Of a stretch of DNA of 64,000 nt, positions 40,309-49,017 are shown in pieces. Within the stretch, counting starts at the first letter, position 1, and the number at the start of each line of letters is the position of its first letter. The notes below the pieces were generated by a model. It saw nothing but the letters and a program-made list of their open reading frames with translations. It had not been told where the DNA came from and made no database searches. A program made the position numbers and the translations under genes. This DNA is from Pseudoduganella violaceinigra DSM 15887 (GTDB lineage Bacteria; Pseudomonadota; Gammaproteobacteria; Burkholderiales; Burkholderiaceae_D), in NCBI RefSeq assembly GCF_000425385.1, contig NZ_KE384358.1, forward strand, positions 1-64,000. Direction: 5' to 3'.

Positions 40309-42672
40309 TTAGGAGGTTTTCATATGCAGCGCAAGGCGAAGATCAACCATACCAGCTTCTCTTCCCGGCGTCACGGTTCCGCCAAATCTGCGCATCAGAT
40401 GTTGCATCCCGATATTCTCGGACAAGGCTTCGCCCGTGATTTCGCGCGTCCCGCGGCTGCGGAAATAGTCAAGCAGTTTCTGGAACAGGATATTTCCCAA
40501 CCCTTTGCCTTTCAAATCGGAACGCACAATGATCGCAAATTCCGCCTTTTGGTTATCCGGGTCGGCCACCGCCCGTACCACACCCAGCGTCTCGGGCGCA
40601 CCATCGGCGCCGGTGCGTGTCGCAATGAAAGCCATTGCACGATCGTAGTCAATCTGGGTCAGGCGCGCCAGCTGGGTCGGCGGCAATTCCTTCATGGCTG
40701 TGAAAAAGCGCAGGCGCACATCGTCCGGGTCGAGCCGGCTGAAGAAGCGCACATGGGCCGGCGCATCTTCCGGCCGGATCGGGCGCAGCAGCAGCGCGCC
40801 GCCCTGCCATTGGATCTCCTGCTCCAGCTCCTGCGGATACGGGCGGATCGCCATGCTGCTTTCGGCGCGGCGCGGGCCCAGCGTGGCGCGCGCCCCATGC
40901 ACGTGCAGGACGCCGCCGGCCACCGTGATGGGATCGATTTCCAGCGTGGCGATCTCGCCGATGTCGGCCACCAGCTCGGCCGCGTGCACCAGGGCGCTGC
41001 ACAAGGCTTCGCGTTCATCGGCCAGCGCGCGCCCGACGCGGGTGCGGCGCAGCATGTCGCGCGCCAGTACGGTATTTAGCGGCGGCAGGCCGACCGCGCG
41101 GTCGTCGACCACCCTGCCCGCGCTGCCGCCCAGCCCGACGCTGATGGCCGGGCCGAAGACCGGATCGGCCTGCATGGCGATGCGCAGCTGCTGCATGTCG
41201 CCGCGCGCGGCAGCGGAGGTGAAAGGCAGGCCGTAGGCGGCCAGCAGCGCCGCCAGGTCGGCTGGCGCCAGCTCCGCTTGGCCCGCCGCGCACGCGGCCC
41301 GCACCAGGTTGCGTGCGGCCTGGCGTACCGGCACCGAATGGGCCGGCACCAGCCCCGGCACTTCAATCAGCAAGGCCTGGTTGCGCGAGTACTGCACCAC
41401 CTGGCTGTAGGCCCGCACGGCCTTCTCCGGCGTGTCGTAGCTGGGCAGGCCGGCATCGGCAAATACTTGCCGCGCTCCCGCCACCGAGGCGCCGCCGATC
41501 CAGCAGGACAGGACGCAGCGGCCGCTTTGCTGCACCAGCGGCACCAGTGCCTGTGCCACGCCGGTACTGGCGACCGCCGACGACGGCGCATGCACCACCA
41601 GCAGCGCATCGGTGCCCGGATCGGCCAGCAGCGCCCTGGCCACGGCGGCGTGCCGCTCGGCGCTGGCTTCGGCGCCGATGTCGACGGGATTGCTCAGCGC
41701 CAGCCCGGCCGGCAGTTCGCTGCGCAGCAGCTTGCTGGTCTGCAGCGAAAACTGGGCCAGTTTGCCGTGCACCCACTGCAGCGCGTCGGCCGCCAGATGG
41801 CCGGTGCCGCTGCCATTGCTCATGATGGCCAGGCGGGTGCCGCGCGCTTGTCGTGCGCGCGCCACCGTCTCCACCGCGTCGAACAGATCGGCCGATGAAT
41901 AGACGCGCAGCATGCCGGCGCGGCGGATGACGGCGTCGTACACCTTGTCGTCGCCGCTGCGGCCCGCTTTCAGCACCACCACCGGCTTGCCGCGCGCCGC
42001 CAGGCGGGCTGCCGAAATGAATTTGCGGGCGCAGGTCACCGATTCGATATGCATGATGATGGCGGAGGTGTCGTCATCCGCCGCCAGGAAGTCCAGCACG
42101 TCGCCCAGGTCGATATCGCCGCCCTCGGCCAGGGAGACCACGCGCGAGAAGCCGATGCCGTGCTGCTGCGCCCAGTCCAGCACCGCCGTCATCAGCGTCG
42201 CCGACTGCGCGATGAAAGCGGTCTTGCCGGGCTTGGCGCCGACATGGGCGGCGCTGGCGTTCAGCCCCGCCAGCGGCGCCAGCAAGCCAATGCCGCCGGG
42301 CCCCAGGATGCGCAGCAGGTGCGGGCGGGCCGCTTTCATGATCTGCTGGCGGACGCTGTCGCTGACCGGGGTCAGGATGATGGCCCCGCGCGTGCCTTTG
42401 GTGCCCAGGTCGGCGATCATGGCAGCAATCGTGTCGGGCGGCGTACAGATGATGGCCAGGTCGGGCACGCGCGGCAGCGCCGACAGGCGCGGATAGCAGG
42501 GAATGCCGTGCAGCTTGTCGTACTTCGGATTGACCGGCCAGATTGCGCCGGCAAAGCCGCTTTCGGCCATATTGTTCATCACCTGCGTGCCCAAGCGGTC
42601 CGGACGCAGCGAGGCGCCGAAGATGGCCACCGAACCGGGTTCGAACAGGCTGTCCATATTCCTGATGCTCAT
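40309..42672 (-). CDS. Acyl-CoA synthetase-like/GNAT fusion (protein lysine acetyltransferase type)
   Basis: The 787-residue protein has an NDP-forming acyl-CoA synthetase half (CoA-binding FEPGSVAIFGASLRPDRLG, then FIAQSATLMTAVLDWAQ with a flavodoxin-like domain) and a C-terminal GNAT domain (about 620-787; VRSDLKGKGLGNILFQKLL). This is the layout of YfiQ/Pat enzymes that acetylate metabolic proteins. The ATP-grasp region is contracted: about 75 residues that normally hold the ATP-binding lysine segment are missing between AAYGLPF and DPVFGPAI. The loss suggests an acyl-CoA sensor rather than a ligase. It follows the DUF2804 gene by 12 bases. Confidence 0.85.
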   Translation of the reverse strand: MSIRNMDSLFEPGSVAIFGASLRPDRLGTQVMNNMAESGFAGAIWPVNPKYDKLHGIPCYPRLSALPRVPDLAIICTPPDTIAAMIADLGTKGTRGAIILTPVSDSVRQQIMKAARPHLLRILGPGGIGLLAPLAGLNASAAHVGAKPGKTAFIAQSATLMTAVLDWAQQHGIGFSRVVSLAEGGDIDLGDVLDFLAADDDTSAIIMHIESVTCARKFISAARLAARGKPVVVLKAGRSGDDKVYDAVIRRAGMLRVYSSADLFDAVETVARARQARGTRLAIMSNGSGTGHLAADALQWVHGKLAQFSLQTSKLLRSELPAGLALSNPVDIGAEASAERHAAVARALLADPGTDALLVVHAPSSAVASTGVAQALVPLVQQSGRCVLSCWIGGASVAGARQVFADAGLPSYDTPEKAVRAYSQVVQYSRNQALLIEVPGLVPAHSVPVRQAARNLVRAACAAGQAELAPADLAALLAAYGLPFTSAAARGDMQQLRIAMQADPVFGPAISVGLGGSAGRVVDDRAVGLPPLNTVLARDMLRRTRVGRALADEREALCSALVHAAELVADIGEIATLEIDPITVAGGVLHVHGARATLGPRRAESSMAIRPYPQELEQEIQWQGGALLLRPIRPEDAPAHVRFFSRLDPDDVRLRFFTAMKELPPTQLARLTQIDYDRAMAFIATRTGADGAPETLGVVRAVADPDNQKAEFAIIVRSDLKGKGLGNILFQKLLDYFRSRGTREITGEALSENIGMQHLMRRFGGTVTPGREAGMVDLRLALHMKTS

Positions 42673-42684
42673 GGCTGCTCTCCC

Positions 42685-43677
42685 CTACCAGCGTGAATAA
42701 TGATCCTCCGTCACCCCGGCAAGCTGGGTGACGATGCGTTTCGGGCCGTCCGGCGCGCCGCGCACCCAGCCGCTGAAATGACCGACAGGCTGTATGTAGC
42801 GGCTGGCGGCAACAATCAGGTTGCGGTTCTGGCGGCGCGCGCCGTCGGGCGTGAAGAACAGCTCCAGCTGGTCGTCTTCGGTGAAGATATGCCAGCGCTG
42901 CATGGGATCGCGCGGGTCGAAGATGAAGTGCGCCGGCGCCAGCGGAATGACTTCGCCATCGATCCAGAGCGCATTTTCATGGCCGCCAAAATAGCCCGAT
43001 TGCAGGTTGAAGCCCATTTCCAGGTTGTGCCCCGACGCCCATTTCCAGGACGTCTCGCGCGCCAGCAGGCCATTCGAGTAGTCGAAGCTGGCGACCCCGC
43101 CATCGAGTTTGTATTCGTCGCGGAAAGTGCGTATTTCGCCCGTCATCGGCATGCCCGGCGACTTCTGCGTGCCATGCAGCGCCCCGCCCTTCACCTGCCC
43201 GGTGGCCAGCAGCAGCGGGCCGATCGGCGGACCGAACTCGGCGTCGATCTCCATATACTGGCAGCGCAGGGTCAGCCTGTACCTGCCCCCGTCGAGCGGA
43301 TCGATGCTGATCTGCGTGCCGCGCGTGCGGAACCAGCTGGCCGCGCCCGCGTGCTCGCCGACGCCGACCGACATGCGCCCCGGCAGGCCGTCCTGCGAGA
43401 AATTGGCCATCATGTCGCAGTCGCTGCGGTCGAAGGCGTAGGCGAAGCAGGTGCTGGTCCAGCCCAGGTCGACGATGGCCACGGCCGCCATCACCTGCTC
43501 CGAGACCAGCGAGACATAGTGCCATTTCTTGTGGTGGAAGCGGCGCCACAAGCTGCTGCGCGCGTGCTCGCCCGCCAGCAAATGCCAGTCGAAGGATTTG
43601 GTCTCGCCGGCAAAGCGGCCCAGTTGCGGCTTGCCGTCGGCGCCGACCACGTTTTGCGGTGCTGCCGCTAGTTTCAT
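42685..43677 (-). CDS. DUF2804 domain protein
   Basis: The 330-residue protein is beta-rich with frequent Trp, containing HHKKWHYVSLVSEQVMAAVAI, RWHIFTEDDQLELFFTPDGAR and HFSGWVRGAPDG near the end, as in the DUF2804 family. The start at 43677 overlaps the ycaQ stop (ATGA), which favours it over the open frame beginning 29 codons upstream. A distant relation to lipocalin-like carotenoid or lipid proteins is conceivable. The function is unknown to me. Confidence 0.8.
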   Translation of the reverse strand: MKLAAAPQNVVGADGKPQLGRFAGETKSFDWHLLAGEHARSSLWRRFHHKKWHYVSLVSEQVMAAVAIVDLGWTSTCFAYAFDRSDCDMMANFSQDGLPGRMSVGVGEHAGAASWFRTRGTQISIDPLDGGRYRLTLRCQYMEIDAEFGPPIGPLLLATGQVKGGALHGTQKSPGMPMTGEIRTFRDEYKLDGGVASFDYSNGLLARETSWKWASGHNLEMGFNLQSGYFGGHENALWIDGEVIPLAPAHFIFDPRDPMQRWHIFTEDDQLELFFTPDGARRQNRNLIVAASRYIQPVGHFSGWVRGAPDGPKRIVTQLAGVTEDHYSRW

Positions 43678-44906
43678 TGCTCCACTCCTTGCGCATCCAG
43701 TTCTGATTGCAGCGTTGCCGCGAATTCGCGCGGCTCGCTGGCTTGTACCTGCACCTGCGGGCAAGCGTGCCAGTTGGCCAGGCGCTGCAGCGCACCGGCG
43801 ACGTCGCGCACGAAGCGCTCCGTTACACGCGCGCCCGGTTCAATGGCGATGTTTTTCACTTCGAAGACAGCGCCGCGGCGATGCGCCTTGGCGTCCAGGC
43901 GCCCCACCAGCGCGCCGCGGCGCAGGATGGGCAGCGAGAAATAGCCGTAGCGGCGCTTTTCGGCCGGCGTATAGCATTCCAGGCGGTAGTCGAAATCGAA
44001 CAGGTCGGCGGCCCGGCGGCGGTCCCACACCACCGGATCGAAAGGCGACAGGATGGTGGTCAGCGTCGCCGACAGGGCGCCCTCGGCGGCCGCTTGCGCC
44101 AGGTCGGCCAGTTCGGGGTGAATGTACACGGCGTCTTTCCAGCCATCGACGCGGGCGCGCAGCAGCAAGCCTTCCTCGGCCAGGCTTTCCAGGTCCGGGC
44201 GCGGCGGCTTGGTGCGGTAATAGTCGGCCACCCAGGCGGCGCGCGCGAGCCCCAGTGCGCGCACGGTTTTCAAGGCCAGTTCGCGCCGCGTTTCCTCCAT
44301 GCCGGGCAGGCGGCTGTCGTCCCAGCCCGGCAGCACCCGTTCGGCCAGGTCGTAGACGCGCTGGAAATTCTGGCGGCGCGCGATCATCAGTTCGCCGGAG
44401 GTGAACAGCACCTCGAGCGAGCGCTTTTCCGGTTTCCACTCCCACCAGCCGCCGCCCTTGCCGTCGGTGCGCTCGAAATCGGCCGAGCGCACCGGCCCGT
44501 TGCTGCGGATTTGCTGCAGCAGGCGATCGATGTCGGCACGGCGCTCCTGCATCCACTGCACGGAATATTTCCAGCCCATCGCGCCCGGATCGAGCATGCG
44601 GTGGCGCAGCAGGCCGTAATCCTCGATCGGCACAAAGCAGGCCTCATGCGCCCAGTACTCGAACAGGGCGCCTTCGGCCAGATGCTCTTCCAGCCAGGGC
44701 TGGGGATAGTCGCCAAGGCGGCTCCACAACACCAGATAAGGACTGCGCGCCACCACATGAATGGTGTCGATCTGCAGCACTCCCATATTGCGGATCGCAT
44801 CGATCACATCGGCCTTCTGCGCCTTGCGCCGGCGCGGCTGCAGCAGTCCCTGCGCCGCCAGGTGCAAGGCGCGCGCCGCGGGCAAGGTCAAGTTCAATTC
44901 GGTCAA
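43674..44906 (-). CDS. YcaQ/AlkX-type winged-helix DNA glycosylase
   Basis: The 410-residue protein has the winged-helix repeats and the QIDTI motif near residue 47, which in this family (AlkZ/YcaQ) is the catalytic Q-x-D. A second conserved block reads WAHEACFVPIEDYGLLRHRM. Bacterial members unhook DNA interstrand crosslinks and remove alkylated bases. It is the first gene of a three-gene unit with DUF2804 and the acetyltransferase-like fusion. Confidence 0.85.
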   Translation of the reverse strand: MTELNLTLPAARALHLAAQGLLQPRRRKAQKADVIDAIRNMGVLQIDTIHVVARSPYLVLWSRLGDYPQPWLEEHLAEGALFEYWAHEACFVPIEDYGLLRHRMLDPGAMGWKYSVQWMQERRADIDRLLQQIRSNGPVRSADFERTDGKGGGWWEWKPEKRSLEVLFTSGELMIARRQNFQRVYDLAERVLPGWDDSRLPGMEETRRELALKTVRALGLARAAWVADYYRTKPPRPDLESLAEEGLLLRARVDGWKDAVYIHPELADLAQAAAEGALSATLTTILSPFDPVVWDRRRAADLFDFDYRLECYTPAEKRRYGYFSLPILRRGALVGRLDAKAHRRGAVFEVKNIAIEPGARVTERFVRDVAGALQRLANWHACPQVQVQASEPREFAATLQSELDAQGVEQ

Positions 44907-45035
44907 GACTCGATTCCTGTAGGAGATGAGCGCCTATTCTAATAGCGAATTGACAGTATTTCCTGGCATTTTGCGCATGATGGTGGCCGCATGGCAGCAC
45001 GGTTCGGCTTTTTTTGCCCCGCTACCGGGGTTTGA

Positions 45036-47696
45036 GTGCAAAATAAGCCTGTGCCAAAGACCACCGCCCGCCAGATTTTCCGCCAGCTGTATCGCATGAT
45101 ACTGCTGCCCTCATTTACGCTGGTTTTGCTGGTGATCATGTGGGCCGACGTGTTCTACCAACTGGCCCAGGATGCGAAAAGCGCGCATTTCGACGCCGTC
45201 CAGCATAGCCAGTCGCTGGCGCGCACCCTGGCTGAATATACCAGCCATATCCTGCGCCAGGCGGACCACGCCACCCAGCTGTTCAAGCTCAAATTCGAGG
45301 AAACCAACGGCGCCCTGCGCCTGCCGGAATTCAGCAAGCGCGGCGGCCTACTCGATTCGGTCATGCCTTCCCGGCTCGAATTGCCGATCGCCCTGATCGA
45401 TGCCAACGGCGACCTGGTCGACAGCATGCACGGCGCGTTTCCGCCGAATTCGGCCAACCAGAGCTTTTTCAAGACGCTGTCCACAACAGCCGGCGACGCG
45501 GCGCTCGTCACCAATCCGATGGTGGAACCGATCACCAAGAAGTGGCAAATCCAGATTGCGCGCAGGCTGGACGACCGGGCCGGAAAATTCGCGGGCGCCA
45601 TCGTCCTGATGATCGATCCGGCCTATTTTGTCGAAGATTACGACCGCATGCACGTCGATGAAGGCGGCCTGGTCATGCTGATCAGCCGCGACACCGGCCT
45701 TGCCGCCGGGCGCCTGGACGAAAAGCTGTTCATCAGCGACAGCATCGACTACGTGGCGCCCGCCGATCCGGTGACCTCGCCGGACGAACTCATACTGAAA
45801 ACGCCGGTCGACACGACGGAGCGTATTTACGGCTTCCGCGATATGCCGCGCTACTCCTTGACCGCCGTGGTGGGTGACGCCACCGACCTCGCACTGGCCA
45901 AGTATTACAGTCAGCGGCGCCTGTATTTTGCCGTGACCATCATCGTCTCCATCGTCGTGCTGGTGTTCAGCGTCCTGCTCACGCGGCAGGCCAGGCGCCT
46001 GCGTGAAAGCATTCGCGAAGCGACCGAGGCGCGCGAAAAGCTGCACGCTGCGGTCGACGCCAGCCTCGACACCCTGTTCCTGATGAAAGCCTGCCGCGCC
46101 GGCGGCGCCGGCAGCGACATCAAGGACTTCACCCTGGTCGACGTGAACGAGCGCGGCGCGCGCATCCTGGGCTTTGCCGCCGAGGATGCGCTGGGCAAAC
46201 GCATGGGCGACATGCTGCCGCACTGGCACAGCGAGGGTTTCTTTGACAAGTGCATGGGCGTCCTGCAGACCGGCGAGCCGCTCGAGGAGGAGATCGATTC
46301 GACGGTGTTTGGCGAGCGCCTGTGGCTGCGGCACCAGATCGTCGCCATTGAAGACGGCGTCGCCATCACCGCCCGCAACATCACGGAACGCAAACGCTCC
46401 GAACTTGCCGTGCGCCAGAACCAGGCGGAACTGCAGGCCGTCAACGACGCTTCGCCGCTCGGCCTGGTGCGCGCCGACCAGCATGGCAACTGCACCTACG
46501 TCAACCGCACATTCGAAGCCATCACCGGCATGGGGCGCGAAGCGGCGCTGGGCGGCGGCTGGCTCGATGCAGTGCACCCGAACGACCGGGAAATGCTGCG
46601 TGCTTCGCTCAGGCACCTGAACCACACGCAGCAAGCCTTCCAGGAAACCCTTCGCTGCGTGCACCCGGACGGCAAGATCGTCTGGACCTCGATCAAGGTC
46701 GCCCCCATCGTGATCGACAATGAAATCGGCGGCTACGTCGGCACGCTGGACGACATTACCCTGGTGCGTAAATCCGTGATGGCCCTGCGCGAAAGCGAGT
46801 CGCGCCTGCGCACCATCGCCGACACCCTGCCCGCCATGATCGCCTATATCGATTTCGAAGAGATCTACCGCTTCCACAACCTGGCCTACGAACGGGAATT
46901 CAGCAAGACCGGCCTGCATGTCACCGGCCGCACCGTGGCGGAAACCGTGGGTGAGAGGCGCTATGCCGTGCTGCAGCCCTATATCGCGCGCGCCCTGGGC
47001 GGCGAGACGTTGACCTTCGAGGAGGAGGACGAAGTCGGCGGCAACCTGCGTACTTATGAGGTGGTCTACATCCCCCAGCTGGACGAAGACGGCATCACCG
47101 TGATCGGCTTCCACGTGATGCGGCAGGATGTGACGGCGCAAAAGCGGGAAAAACAGCGCCTACTGCGCCTGTCGCAGGTCGACGCGCTGACCGGCCTGAC
47201 CAACCGCGCCGGCTTCCTGCAAAAACTCGGCGACACGATGACGGCGTGCCGCGAAAGCCGTGGGCTGATGGCCGTGATGTACCTGGATATCGACCGCTTC
47301 AAACCGGTCAACGACACCTACGGCCACGCGGTCGGCGATGCCCTGCTCAAGGCCTTCTCGGCGCGCCTGTCCAACACCGTGCGTGGCAGCGACACGGTGG
47401 CGCGGCTGGGCGGAGACGAATTCACCATCATCATGGAGCATATTTCCAAGCCGGAGGATGCCTCCATCACCGCCGCCAAGATCGTGCACAATATGCAGCA
47501 GCCCTTCGAGCTGGACGGGATCATGGCCAACGTCTCCACCAGCATCGGCCTGACTTACTACCGCGACGAGGATGTCAGCCCGGCCGAACTGCTGAAACGG
47601 GCCGACGCGCTGCTGTATGAAGCCAAGCAGGCCGGCCGCAACACCTTCCGCAGCGGCCCGCCTCTGCCGGATCTGCTCGCCCCGAGCGCAGCCTGA
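45036..47696 (+). CDS. Membrane diguanylate cyclase with Cache-like sensor and three PAS domains
   Basis: The 886-residue protein starts with GTG preceded by GGGG. It has a transmembrane segment (about 22-41), a periplasmic Cache-like sensor (50-295), a second membrane segment (about 300-320), three PAS domains (roughly 335-450, 460-575 and 590-705) and a GGDEF domain with an intact RLGGDEFTII active site. An RGSD inhibitory site lies five residues before GGDEF, so product feedback is likely. It should make c-di-GMP in response to an external and an internal signal. Confidence 0.93.
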   Translation: MQNKPVPKTTARQIFRQLYRMILLPSFTLVLLVIMWADVFYQLAQDAKSAHFDAVQHSQSLARTLAEYTSHILRQADHATQLFKLKFEETNGALRLPEFSKRGGLLDSVMPSRLELPIALIDANGDLVDSMHGAFPPNSANQSFFKTLSTTAGDAALVTNPMVEPITKKWQIQIARRLDDRAGKFAGAIVLMIDPAYFVEDYDRMHVDEGGLVMLISRDTGLAAGRLDEKLFISDSIDYVAPADPVTSPDELILKTPVDTTERIYGFRDMPRYSLTAVVGDATDLALAKYYSQRRLYFAVTIIVSIVVLVFSVLLTRQARRLRESIREATEAREKLHAAVDASLDTLFLMKACRAGGAGSDIKDFTLVDVNERGARILGFAAEDALGKRMGDMLPHWHSEGFFDKCMGVLQTGEPLEEEIDSTVFGERLWLRHQIVAIEDGVAITARNITERKRSELAVRQNQAELQAVNDASPLGLVRADQHGNCTYVNRTFEAITGMGREAALGGGWLDAVHPNDREMLRASLRHLNHTQQAFQETLRCVHPDGKIVWTSIKVAPIVIDNEIGGYVGTLDDITLVRKSVMALRESESRLRTIADTLPAMIAYIDFEEIYRFHNLAYEREFSKTGLHVTGRTVAETVGERRYAVLQPYIARALGGETLTFEEEDEVGGNLRTYEVVYIPQLDEDGITVIGFHVMRQDVTAQKREKQRLLRLSQVDALTGLTNRAGFLQKLGDTMTACRESRGLMAVMYLDIDRFKPVNDTYGHAVGDALLKAFSARLSNTVRGSDTVARLGGDEFTIIMEHISKPEDASITAAKIVHNMQQPFELDGIMANVSTSIGLTYYRDEDVSPAELLKRADALLYEAKQAGRNTFRSGPPLPDLLAPSAA

Positions 47697-47763
47697 CAAG
47701 GATCAAGACAGGGGCCGGCCGTTTGCGCTATATTTGCGCTTCCCACGCCCAGCTTTACATTTC

Positions 47764-49017
47764 ATGCGCCTGCTGCACACCTCCGACTGGCATCTTGGCC
47801 AGTCGCTGCATAATTTTGACCGCCACTACGAGCACCAGCGCTTCCTTGACTGGCTGCTCGATACCATCGTGTCCGAACAGGCCGACGCCCTGCTGGTCGC
47901 GGGCGATATTTTCGACAACGCCAATCCGTCGGCGGCCTCGCAACGCCAGCTCTACACCTTCCTGCAGCAGGCGCGCGCCCGCGCCCCGCAGCTTGATATC
48001 GTCGTCATCGCGGGCAATCACGATTCGCCGGGCCGCATTGAAGCGCCCGGCCCCCTGCTGGAAGTGCACGGCACCACCGTGATCGGCTACCCGCACCGCG
48101 ACGCCGACGGCAATATCGCCATGGAGCGCCTGCTGGTGCCGCTGACCGGCAAGGATGGCGCCATCGGCGCCTGGGTGCTGGCCGTGCCCTTCCTGCGCCA
48201 CGGCGACGTGCCGCGCCTGGAGCCGGTTCCGGCCGCCGAGAGAGATGCCGAACCGGCACCGCAGCCTGATCCCTATCTGGCCGGCATTGCGGAGCTGTAC
48301 CGCCAGGCGCTGCAACTGGCCAGCGCGCGCGCCGGCACAGGCCAGGCCATCATCGCGATGGGCCACTGCCATATGGTTAACGGCACCATGTCGGCCGATT
48401 CCGAGCGCCGCATCGTGATCGGCGGGACCGAGATGCTCCCGAGCGCAATCTTCCCGCCGCCGATCGCCTACGCCGCGCTGGGCCATCTGCACCTGGCCCA
48501 GCAGGTCGGACCGCATGCCCATATACGCTACTGCGGCAGCCCGATCCCGCTCTCCTTCGCCGAAACCAGCTACCCGCACCAGGTGCTGCGTATCGACCTG
48601 CGGGACGGCCAGGCCAGCGAAATCAAGGCCTTGCCGATCCCGCGCGCGGTGCAGCTGCTGCGCATTCCAGACAAGCCCGCCCCGCTGGAGGAGGTGAAGG
48701 CCGCCCTGGCCACCCTGGCGCTGCCTGACGCGCCACTGGAACAGCAGCCGCTGCTCGAAGTGCGCATCCAGCTGGCGGCGCCCGAACCCGGCCTGCGCGC
48801 CGCCATCGAAGAGGCGCTGCAGGGCAAACCTGTCCGCCTGGCCAAGATTGAAACGTCCAGCGCTGCCCGCGCCTCGCTCGAGGAAGCCGCGCTCTCGCTG
48901 GACCAGCTGGCAACCCTGCAGCCGGACGACATCTTCAAACGCCTGTATCTGCAGCGCTATGGTAGCGAAGCGCCGCCCGAACAACTGGCGGCATTTGCCG
49001 AATTGGTGCGGCCATGA
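47764..49017 (+). CDS. sbcD: Exonuclease subunit SbcD
   Basis: SbcD is the nuclease part of the SbcCD complex that cuts DNA hairpins and protein-blocked ends. The 417-residue protein has the metallophosphoesterase motifs HTSDWHLGQ, VAGDIFD, IAGNHDSPGR and the later AMGHCHM and ALGHLHLAQ. The ATG at 47764 gives the canonical MRLLHTSDWH start. Its stop overlaps the start of sbcC (ATGA). Confidence 0.96.
   Translation: MRLLHTSDWHLGQSLHNFDRHYEHQRFLDWLLDTIVSEQADALLVAGDIFDNANPSAASQRQLYTFLQQARARAPQLDIVVIAGNHDSPGRIEAPGPLLEVHGTTVIGYPHRDADGNIAMERLLVPLTGKDGAIGAWVLAVPFLRHGDVPRLEPVPAAERDAEPAPQPDPYLAGIAELYRQALQLASARAGTGQAIIAMGHCHMVNGTMSADSERRIVIGGTEMLPSAIFPPPIAYAALGHLHLAQQVGPHAHIRYCGSPIPLSFAETSYPHQVLRIDLRDGQASEIKALPIPRAVQLLRIPDKPAPLEEVKAALATLALPDAPLEQQPLLEVRIQLAAPEPGLRAAIEEALQGKPVRLAKIETSSAARASLEEAALSLDQLATLQPDDIFKRLYLQRYGSEAPPEQLAAFAELVRP

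Noticed and set aside
40299-40316. Hairpin CCTCCTAATTTAGGAGG as a terminator
   Set aside because: The stem covers the stop codon of the acetyltransferase-like gene and lacks a T run in that direction; only four T follow on the plus strand.
45348-47141. 597-codon minus-strand frame
   Set aside because: Antisense to the diguanylate cyclase, whose membrane segments, PAS and GGDEF domains are clear.
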